DNA from: Bacteroides sp. | Lineage (GTDB): Bacteria > Bacteroidota > Bacteroidia > Bacteroidales > Bacteroidaceae | Reading direction: 5' to 3' | Assembly (NCBI GenBank): GCA_019414665.1 | Contig: DXLO01000006.1 | Coordinates: 1-64,000, forward strand | Length of the DNA: 64,000 nt | In this document: positions 58,796 through 64,000 of the stretch, one piece after another | How positions within the stretch are numbered: position 1 is the stretch's first letter | Layout: each line of letters opens with the position of its first letter | Notes under the pieces: generated by a model | The model's input: the letters and a program-made list of their open reading frames with translations, nothing else | Database searches by the model: none | Told to the model about the DNA's origin: nothing | Program-made: the position numbers and the translations under genes

Positions 58796-59446
58796 TTATT
58801 CTTGAATTACATTTAATCTGTTAAACATTACAGCCAGATGAGCATAAAGTGATGTATTCTGCACCACAATATTTTCCGGTACACGAATACGGAACGGTGT
58901 AAAGTTCCAAACAGCCTTAATGCCACCCGCTATCATTTTATCTGTTATCTCCTGTGCTATATTAATAGGCACAGTCAATACCCCGATATTCACATCACAG
59001 GATTTCATTTTTATCTCAAATTCATCCGAATGATAAATAGGAATTCCATTTATTTCCTTCCCGACCAATCCGGGATTAATATCAAACGCACCTACTATCT
59101 CTAATCCAAAATGATGCAGCCCCGAGTCGCGCAATAAAGCACCTCCCAAACTACCGACACCAAACAAAAAAGCTTTATGCATTTTGGTAAATCCCAAGAA
59201 ACGCTCCAGCACCTCTATCAACGCATCAATCTCATACCCCACACGTGTACGGCCGGATATATTTACATAAGAAAGATCTTTCGCTATTTGGGAAGCATCT
59301 ACATTGATTTGCTTGGATATTTGGGTAGAAGACACGTACGTTTCTCCCTGTTCTTTCATCAGTTTCACATTCGAAAGATACCACGGAAGTCTGCGCAAAG
59401 TCGGCTCAGGCACTTTATCCGAGAATTTATGCATACGTATATCCAT
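58796..59446 (-). CDS. rex: Redox-sensing transcriptional repressor Rex
   Basis: A 216-residue NADH/NAD+-sensing repressor. N-terminal winged helix (PEPTLRRLPWYLSNVKLM, VSSTQISKQINVDASQIAKDL), Rossmann domain (AFLFGVGSLGGALL near 90-104) and a C-terminal domain-swap helix. It controls fermentative and redox genes in anaerobes. First gene of the rex-FAH-ispF operon, with promoter at 59480-59487. I see no TTGTTAA-type operator in its own promoter. Confidence 0.95.
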   Translation of the reverse strand: MDIRMHKFSDKVPEPTLRRLPWYLSNVKLMKEQGETYVSSTQISKQINVDASQIAKDLSYVNISGRTRVGYEIDALIEVLERFLGFTKMHKAFLFGVGSLGGALLRDSGLHHFGLEIVGAFDINPGLVGKEINGIPIYHSDEFEIKMKSCDVNIGVLTVPINIAQEITDKMIAGGIKAVWNFTPFRIRVPENIVVQNTSLYAHLAVMFNRLNVIQE

Positions 59447-59479
59447 CTTTTTCTTTAGGTATTATCATTAGGTAATTTG

Positions 59480-59487
59480 CAAAAGTA
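59480..59487 (-). promoter_or_regulatory. Promoter -7 box TACTTTTG for the rex operon
   Basis: Minus-strand TACTTTTG (plus caaaagta), 34 bases before the rex start. Confidence 0.55.
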
Positions 59488-59531
59488 CACTTTTATTTGT
59501 TACATTGACGGATAGAGTATAAAAAAAGTCT

Positions 59532-59539
59532 TATCTTTG
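59532..59539 (+). promoter_or_regulatory. Promoter -7 box TATCTTTG for the SUI1 gene
   Basis: TATCTTTG 25 bases before ATG 59564; it excludes the longer frame from 59537. Confidence 0.6.
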
Positions 59540-59563
59540 AGTATTCATTTAAGCAAAATTCAC

Positions 59564-59902
59564 ATGAAAAATAACGATTGGAAAGAACGTCTGAATGTGG
59601 TTTATTCCACAAATCCTGATTTCAAGTATGAAAGTGTTGAAGAGGAAGCGGTTGAGACATTAGATAAAAAACAACAGAAACTCCGTGTCAATATAGAAAA
59701 AAAAGGACGGGGTGGCAAAACCGTGACATTAATCAACGGGTTCATCGGAACAGAAAATGACCTGAAAGAGTTGGGTAAATTATTGAAAAGCAAATGTGGA
59801 GTAGGCGGTTCAGTAAAAGACGGGGAGATCCTTATCCAAGGAGAGTTCAAGCAACGGGTCATCGAGTTATTGAAAGCTGAAGGATATACCCAGACCAAAT
59901 AA
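59564..59902 (+). CDS. SUI1/eIF1-family translation factor (YciH-like)
   Basis: A 112-residue protein. An N-terminal variable part (KNNDWKERLNVVYSTNPDF) precedes the SUI1 fold: KQQKLRVNIEKKGRGGKTVTLINGF, LKELGKLLKSKCGVGGSVKDGEI and LIQGEFKQRVIELLKAEGY. Bacterial members resemble archaeal/eukaryal eIF1 and are thought to affect initiation fidelity or stress translation. Start set by the promoter box. Confidence 0.92.
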   Translation: MKNNDWKERLNVVYSTNPDFKYESVEEEAVETLDKKQQKLRVNIEKKGRGGKTVTLINGFIGTENDLKELGKLLKSKCGVGGSVKDGEILIQGEFKQRVIELLKAEGYTQTK

Positions 59903-59916
59903 CCGGAAAAAAGAAA

Positions 59917-59938
59917 GGGACTGTTGTCACACAGTCCC
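59917..59938 (+). terminator. Terminator between the SUI1 gene and tsf
   Basis: Arms gggactgt and acagtccc; for tsf on the minus strand the flank ccgg-aaaaaagaaa gives a T-rich run, so it may serve both. Confidence 0.7.
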
Positions 59939-59960
59939 CCATTCTATAATTGCGGAAATC

Positions 59961-60950
59961 TTATTCAGCACGTAAAGTGAAACGTTTGAAAGCAACGATC
60001 TGCAATTCAGGATCAGCTTCCTTCAACACTTCTCTTACAGTCTTCTTACCATCCATGATATCCTCCTGGTTCAGCAAGCAAACTTCCTTCAAGAACTTAC
60101 CCAGACGACCTTTAGCAATGTTTTCAATCATCTGTTGCGGCAAGTTGGCAGCTTTTTCAGCAGAAACAGTAGCAATGATTTCCTTAGCTTTGGCAATATC
60201 TTCGTCAGTAATCCAGCCCTTAGCCTTGTTACTTTCCATGTGCTCTTCGCTGTCTACATGTGCAGGGTTGATACCAGCCTTCTTCAAAGCAACTTCAACA
60301 GCCTTGTCTACTTGTTCTTTCTTAGTTTTATCAATAGCTACCTGTATTTCAGCTTCTTTTACAGATTCAGGAACACCGGCTTCATCAATTGCAATAGGAT
60401 TCATAGCGGCAATCTGCATAGCAACTCCGTGAGCGGCAGCTTCAGCTTCCTTATTCATGGCAACAATAGTACAAAGCTGGTTATTTCCCTGGTGGTTATA
60501 AATAGAAGTATAAGCACCTTCAACCACATTGTAGCCATCCAATTCCATTTTTTCACCAGTGATACCGCTACGGTCTGTTACTGCATCCTGTACAGTACCG
60601 TTACCCATAGGCAAAGCCTTTACTTCTTCCAAAGTCTTGCATCTGTTGGCAACAGCAGCATCCAGAATAGCTTGAGTCAACGCTACGAAATCAGCATTTT
60701 TAGCAACGAAGTCGGTTTCGCATTTCAAAGCGATGATAGCAGCAAATTCGCCATCCTTTTTTGCCAGCACACAACCTTCAGATGCTTCACGGTCAGAACG
60801 TTTTGCAGCAACAGCCTGTCCTTTTTTACGGATAATTTCCATTGCTTTATCGATATCGCCGTTTGCTTCAGTCAAGGCGTTCTTGCAATCCATCATACCA
60901 GCTCCACTAATCTTACGAAGCTTGGTTATTTCAGCCATAGTTACAGCCAT
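59961..60950 (-). CDS. tsf: Translation elongation factor Ts
   Basis: A 329-residue nucleotide-exchange factor for EF-Tu. The UBA-like N-terminus and signature LRKISGAGMMDCKNALTEA, then the TDFVAKNADFV motif that contacts EF-Tu, are present, with two core subdomains. ATG codons at 60950 and 60938 are both possible; the first gives the usual length. Downstream of rpsB across a repeat-bearing gap. Confidence 0.96.
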   Translation of the reverse strand: MAVTMAEITKLRKISGAGMMDCKNALTEANGDIDKAMEIIRKKGQAVAAKRSDREASEGCVLAKKDGEFAAIIALKCETDFVAKNADFVALTQAILDAAVANRCKTLEEVKALPMGNGTVQDAVTDRSGITGEKMELDGYNVVEGAYTSIYNHQGNNQLCTIVAMNKEAEAAAHGVAMQIAAMNPIAIDEAGVPESVKEAEIQVAIDKTKKEQVDKAVEVALKKAGINPAHVDSEEHMESNKAKGWITDEDIAKAKEIIATVSAEKAANLPQQMIENIAKGRLGKFLKEVCLLNQEDIMDGKKTVREVLKEADPELQIVAFKRFTLRAE

Positions 60951-60998
60951 AATATTCCTTTATTTTTTAATTGTTAGTAATATCTTTAAAACAGAATT

Positions 60999-61064
60999 GA
61001 GAATTGAAAATTGAGAATTGAGAATCAACAGCATAATCTGCCCCTTCCCCAATTTTCAATTCTC
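60999..61064 (-). repeat. Inverted repeat between rpsB and tsf
   Basis: Arms gagaattgaaaatt (60999-61012) and aattttcaattctc (61051-61064) are exact complements, with more copies of attgagaatt around them. Possibly an attenuator setting the S2:EF-Ts ratio, or a dispersed repeat. Confidence 0.5.
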
Positions 61065-61082
61065 AACTCTCAATTTATACTA

Positions 61083-61922
61083 TTAAGCTTCTTCGTCTTC
61101 TTTCAAGAAAGCGGCAGCCTTAGCAGCATTGATAGCTTCTTCTTCGGCTTTATCCATACGAGCCTTGGTATTTTTCTTCTTACCAGCACCCTTAGGAGCA
61201 TTTTCACCGGCAGCTTCCATATCTACTTTTTCAGCTTTTCTTTCTTCCAAGCCTTCAGCGATAGCGCCACAACAAGCATCCAAGATCACTTCTACAGACT
61301 TAGTAGCGTCATCGTTTGCAGGAATCACGAAGTCTACGTTTGAAGGATCTGAATTTGTATCAACGATAGCAAATACAGGGATACCCAGACGGTTAGCTTC
61401 ACGAACTGCAATGTTTTCTTTCAACACATCGATAACGAACAGTGCTGACGGCAAACGAGTCAAATCAGCGATAGAGCCTAAGTTCTTCTCCAATTTAGCA
61501 CGCTGACGAGAGATTTGCAGAACTTCTCTCTTAGAAAGGTTTGAATAAGTACCATCGTTGGTCAACTTATCGATAGTAGCCATTTTCTTCACAGCCTTAC
61601 GGATAGTCGGGAAGTTAGTCAACATACCACCCGGCCAACGCTCGATTACATAAGGCATATTTACAGAAGCAGCTTTCTCAGCTACTACTTGTTTAGCTTG
61701 TTTCTTAGTAGCAACAAACAGGACTTTCTTACCTGATTTTGCGATTTGTTTCAGTGCATCAGCAGCTTCATCTACTTTAGCAACTGTTTTATGGAGGTCA
61801 ATGATATGGATACCATTGCGTTCCATGAAAATATAAGGAGCCATTGAGGGATTCCACTTTCTCTTAAGGTGTCCGAAGTGGCAACCGGCTTCCAATAATG
61901 TATCGAAATTAGTTCTAGACAT
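61083..61922 (-). CDS. rpsB: 30S ribosomal protein S2
   Basis: A 279-residue S2. Family segments: LEAGCHFGHLKRKWNPSMAPYIF, VLFVATKKQAKQVV, RWPGGMLTNFPTIRKAV and LGIPVFAIVDTNSDPSNVDF. A charged C-terminal tail (~45 residues, rich in K, A and E) extends it beyond the E. coli length. Preceded by a folded leader (61970-62010). Confidence 0.97.
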   Translation of the reverse strand: MSRTNFDTLLEAGCHFGHLKRKWNPSMAPYIFMERNGIHIIDLHKTVAKVDEAADALKQIAKSGKKVLFVATKKQAKQVVAEKAASVNMPYVIERWPGGMLTNFPTIRKAVKKMATIDKLTNDGTYSNLSKREVLQISRQRAKLEKNLGSIADLTRLPSALFVIDVLKENIAVREANRLGIPVFAIVDTNSDPSNVDFVIPANDDATKSVEVILDACCGAIAEGLEERKAEKVDMEAAGENAPKGAGKKKNTKARMDKAEEEAINAAKAAAFLKEDEEA

Positions 61923-61969
61923 TTTGTTATTCTTTAAATCGTTTACTTTCTTTTTTGTTTATCTCAACC

Positions 61970-62010
61970 AACCATCGGGTAGTCCGCTACCAAGTAGAGT
62001 CCCGCTGGTT
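61970..62010 (-). promoter_or_regulatory. Structured leader element upstream of rpsB
   Basis: In the 132-base rpsI-rpsB gap, outer arms aacca...cggg and cccg...tggtt enclose ggtag-tccg-ctacc. The nested stems with conserved-looking loops suggest an S2 autoregulation site. The element begins 47 bases before the rpsB ATG. Confidence 0.45.
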
Positions 62011-62054
62011 TAGATACTAAACGCTTCTTAACCAGTTCCAAGTAAAACCGGATA

Positions 62055-62441
62055 TTAACGTTTACTGAACTGGAATCTACGACGTGCTTTGGGCTGACCC
62101 GGTTTCTTACGTTCTACAGAACGAGAATCACGTGTCATGAAGCCTTCTGAACGAAGAGCTGTTTTATCTTCAGGGTTGATTTTAACCAGCGCACGGGCGA
62201 TAGCCAGACGCAAAGCCTGTGACTGACCTGTAAAACCACCACCGTAAAGATTTACTTTGATATCATATTTTTCAGCAGCCTCCAGCTTGTTCAAAGGCTG
62301 TTTTACTACATACTGAAGAATAGTTGATGGAAAGTACTGTGCAAGGTCTCTCTTGTTAATAGTAATCTTTCCTGTACCTTCGCTTACGAACACGCGTGCT
62401 ACGGCGCGTTTACGTCTGCCTAATGCATTTACTACTTCCAT
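62055..62441 (-). CDS. rpsI: 30S ribosomal protein S9
   Basis: A 128-residue S9: NALGRRKRAVARVFVSEG at the start, LYGGGFTGQSQALRLAIARAL in the middle and the basic C-terminal RKKPGQPKARRRFQFSKR that reaches the P-site tRNA. It starts 6 bases after rplM. Confidence 0.97.
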   Translation of the reverse strand: MEVVNALGRRKRAVARVFVSEGTGKITINKRDLAQYFPSTILQYVVKQPLNKLEAAEKYDIKVNLYGGGFTGQSQALRLAIARALVKINPEDKTALRSEGFMTRDSRSVERKKPGQPKARRRFQFSKR

Positions 62442-62447
62442 TCTTTA

Positions 62448-62909
62448 TTATTTAAGTGAGTTTATATCAATTGATTTCGGAGTCTGAGCTTCATGTTTAT
62501 GTTCACTACCAGCGTAAACATACAAATTGCCCAGCAACTGTGCTCCCAGACGATTTTTAGGAAGCATACCCTTTACTACTCTCTTCAACAGTTTTTCTTC
62601 ACCGTTAGGTTTCTTCATCAACTGGGCAGGAGTCATTTCTCTCTGACCACCGGGATAACCTGTATAGCGCAAGTAAACCTTGTCGTTCCACTTGTTTCCG
62701 GTAAATTTCACTTTGTCTGCATTAATGATAATAACATTATCACCGCAGTCAGCATGAGGGGTAAAGTCTGGTTTGTACTTTCCTCTCAACAGTTTCGCAA
62801 CTTTCGAACCGAGACGGCCTACGACCTGATCGGTTGCATCGACAACAACCCATTCTTTATGAGCTGTTTCTTTGTTTGCAGAAATGGTCTTGTAACTTAA
62901 AGTATCCAC
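62448..62909 (-). CDS. rplM: 50S ribosomal protein L13
   Basis: A 153-residue L13: KEWVVVDATDQVVGRLGSKVAKLLRGK, DNVIIINADKVKFTGNKW and the RVVKGMLPKNRLGAQL segment. Its start codon is GTG (62907-62909); no in-frame ATG lies within the preceding stretch or at the natural N-terminus MDTLSYKTISANKE. First gene of the rplM-rpsI-rpsB-tsf cluster, with a ~120-base folded leader. Confidence 0.96.
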   Translation of the reverse strand: MDTLSYKTISANKETAHKEWVVVDATDQVVGRLGSKVAKLLRGKYKPDFTPHADCGDNVIIINADKVKFTGNKWNDKVYLRYTGYPGGQREMTPAQLMKKPNGEEKLLKRVVKGMLPKNRLGAQLLGNLYVYAGSEHKHEAQTPKSIDINSLK

Positions 62910-62948
62910 TCTTAAATTCTTTTTTAAATGTTAACTACTAAAAAACAA

Positions 62949-63003
62949 TTCTTCCCAGCGTTTCTAACCGTTCCCGGACAAAGAACTATTAACACGCTAA
63001 GAA
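62949..63003 (-). promoter_or_regulatory. Structured leader of rplM (L13-type ribosomal leader candidate)
   Basis: On the minus strand, ttcttagcgt (from 63003) pairs with acgctgggaagaa (ending at 62949) and encloses a smaller gttc/gaac hairpin. It lies between the -7 box at 63040-63047 and the GTG start. L13 leaders have been described in Bacteroidia as I recall; whether this fits that family needs a covariance search. Confidence 0.55.
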
Positions 63004-63039
63004 TTAATTCTTTATAAACTTTTGATAATAATCGGCTTG

Positions 63040-63047
63040 CAAAGGTA
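63040..63047 (-). promoter_or_regulatory. Promoter -7 box TACCTTTG for the rplM operon
   Basis: Minus-strand TACCTTTG (plus caaaggta), 131 bases before the rplM start. Confidence 0.65.
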
Positions 63048-63155
63048 CGGCTTTTCTTTGAACTGACAAACAAATTAAGATATTTTTTCCTCCTGCTTTT
63101 TGCATACAAAAGGCTGATACAACCACATCTAGGCTTTGAATAACGGAGTAAAAAC

Positions 63156-63184
63156 ATAGGGAAGAAATTTTGATTCTTCCCTAT
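63156..63184 (-). terminator. Terminator after the zeta-like module
   Basis: Perfect arms atagggaagaa (63156-63166) and ttcttccctat (63174-63184), with a T-rich minus-strand flank. Confidence 0.75.
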
Positions 63185-63208
63185 ACATATACAGTTATTC
63201 ATATATTT

Positions 63209-63454
63209 TCAACGATTCCAGCCACTCTCCATCTCAGAGCAAGTACAAACAGCCACAGATGCCGCATTGTTTCCACCGGACTGACGAAGCTTTAAAAGTT
63301 CAGTTGCTGAGATCCGAACTACTTTTCCATCGGGACGACCATAACACAGTGTCCCTTCGCGCCGTGCAGTTTCCTCTATCAACCGCTGTTCCGCTAATTC
63401 TAAACCATAACGCAACTTCGCACTTAATTCCTTATATTCTTCTTCAGTTGACAT
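63209..63454 (-). CDS. Small protein paired with the zeta-like gene
   Basis: An 81-residue acidic-to-neutral protein (MSTEEEYKELSAKLRYGLELAEQRLIEETARREGTL and so on; start quoted as MSTEEEYKELSAKLRYG), helical in its first half, then YGRPDGKVVRISATELLKL. The ATG at 63454 overlaps the 3' end of the zeta-like gene by 11 bases, so they are co-translated; a longer frame from 63670 lies inside that gene. I do not recognise a family. By position it could be the antitoxin or a partner, but zeta's usual epsilon antitoxin is encoded upstream. Confidence 0.65.
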   Translation of the reverse strand: MSTEEEYKELSAKLRYGLELAEQRLIEETARREGTLCYGRPDGKVVRISATELLKLRQSGGNNAASVAVCTCSEMESGWNR

Positions 63455-64000
63455 AACTTCTGATTTTAGTAAAAAGTTCTTGATTATAGATATGGACCTC
63501 ATCTCCCAAACGGAAGGCGTCCGCCACAATAACACGCGGTGTGCAGCTATTGTCCGCAAGCATCCAATAATCCACGCAAGGCATATAAATACGGAAAAAG
63601 TTTTCCAACCCCGAACGATAACGACGACGGATAATGGGAGCAGGTACATCATGCCCTCCGTTGGCAACACGCTGTTTCACTCGCTCTATAGCCAGTTCAG
63701 GCGAATTCAGCCAAAAATAAATAAGGCTGACACTATATCCTTGATTTTGTGCCTGCTGGATAAGATTGATATAAGAACGGGTAGACAATGTAGTTTCAAC
63801 AGAAAAACTGACTCCGGCTGACAACAGTTCTCCGATGCGTTTCAGCATCAGTCGTCCCGCTTCGATTGCTACACTTGAGGGGTTAAAAGGAGAAAGTCCC
63901 TTGGCGATTTCATCGGCATTGACAAATTCACGGCACTCTAAAATTTCGGGTAATACCGTATACGAAGCAGTCGTTTTACCAGCTCCGTTACACCCCGCTA
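63444..64000 (-). CDS. Zeta-toxin-like P-loop kinase (partial, runs off the window)
   Basis: At least 185 residues are visible; the N-terminus lies beyond base 64000. The first visible residues are the Walker A AGCNGAGKTTASYTV, followed by ECREFVNADEIAKGLSPFNP (the zeta-type ND/NADE substrate loop), AGRLMLKRI, FSVETTLSTRSYINLI (family 'FETT' motif) and RRRYRSGLENFF with conserved basic residues. These are zeta-toxin/PezT-family features; such proteins phosphorylate UDP-sugars or other nucleotides, and some are not toxins. It overlaps a small gene downstream. Confidence 0.82.
   Translation of the reverse strand, partial: AGCNGAGKTTASYTVLPEILECREFVNADEIAKGLSPFNPSSVAIEAGRLMLKRIGELLSAGVSFSVETTLSTRSYINLIQQAQNQGYSVSLIYFWLNSPELAIERVKQRVANGGHDVPAPIIRRRYRSGLENFFRIYMPCVDYWMLADNSCTPRVIVADAFRLGDEVHIYNQELFTKIRSYVN

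Noticed and set aside
59447..59563. Rex autoregulatory operator
   Set aside because: No TTGTTAA-type palindrome is found between rex and the SUI1 gene.
63455..63670. Upstream extension of the 81-residue protein
   Set aside because: It lies wholly inside the zeta-like gene in another frame; ATG 63454 gives a plausible overlap start.
1..64000. tRNA genes, insertion sequences, prophage or integrative elements
   Set aside because: All intergenic gaps were read; none shows a cloverleaf, transposase, integrase or terminal repeats, and the gene content is that of a core chromosome.

Overview
The window looks like a chromosomal segment of a gut Bacteroidales bacterium, most likely Bacteroides or Phocaeicola (for example the P. 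vulgatus/dorei group). The signs are the many promoters with a -7 box of the form TAnnTTTG (the known Bacteroidetes consensus), the near absence of Shine-Dalgarno sequences, families typical of the phylum (DUF4831, DUF3256, DUF4290, DUF3836, DUF3332, six-bladed propeller lipoproteins, hybrid two-component systems), class III ribonucleotide reductase under a cobalamin riboswitch, and meso-DAP dehydrogenase. The species call is inference. Almost the whole window is core genome. I found no insertion sequence, integrase, tRNA, rRNA or CRISPR array.

Layout. 1-4.0 kb: a stand-alone AICAR transformylase, then three small outer-membrane beta-barrels. 4.0-8.8 kb: a minus-strand operon hpt-adk-obg-pgeF-B3/B4 protein-M23 peptidase-small basic protein. 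8.9-15.0 kb: NAD(P)H-hydrate repair enzyme, a DUF4831 protein, an MFS transporter, and two secreted or lipoprotein genes. 15.1-21.8 kb: an RND efflux operon (adaptor-pump-TolC) with a divergent AraC regulator. 22-26.1 kb: class II aldolase, L31 type B, a DUF3256 protein, phenylacetate-CoA ligase and an ACT protein. 26.2-35.6 kb: a fructan/fructose locus made of a hybrid sensor-regulator with a sugar-binding periplasmic domain, fructokinase, a sugar symporter, a GH32 lipoprotein and a 772-residue TonB-receptor-like barrel, with no SusC/SusD pair. 36.2-42.5 kb: HU-type protein with a repeat-bearing leader, lgt, ddh, ruvA, a lipoprotein, a CCA-adding-type enzyme and a hemolysin III protein. 42.5-46.0 kb: cobalamin riboswitch-nrdD-nrdG, followed by an orphan C-depleted transcription unit that looks like a non-coding RNA. 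46.1-52.8 kb: minus-strand operon tsaB-DUF4290-murA-rimM-M23-dxr-rseP. 52.8-55.1 kb: yicC-gmk-small membrane protein-nadD. 55.1-59.9 kb: a DUF3836 protein, metallophosphoesterase, menA, ispF-FAH-rex, and a SUI1 protein. 60-63 kb: rplM-rpsI-rpsB-tsf with structured leaders. 63.2-64 kb: a zeta-toxin-like P-loop protein, cut by the window end, with a small partner.

The most interesting points are: the AGGTA-repeat, C-free orphan RNA candidate after nrdG; the fructan locus that appears to replace SusCD with one atypical barrel; three tandem 22-bp repeats in the HU-gene leader that could form alternative hairpins; MurA with Asp in place of the catalytic Cys (predicting fosfomycin insensitivity); riboswitch control of nrdDG; and folded leaders before rplM and rpsB.

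Promoter entries rest on a match to TAnnTTTG at a sensible distance from a start codon, and often decide which start is right. Terminator entries rest on inverted repeats placed after genes, most with a T run on the expected strand. No folding or homology search could be run; family names come from motif recognition.
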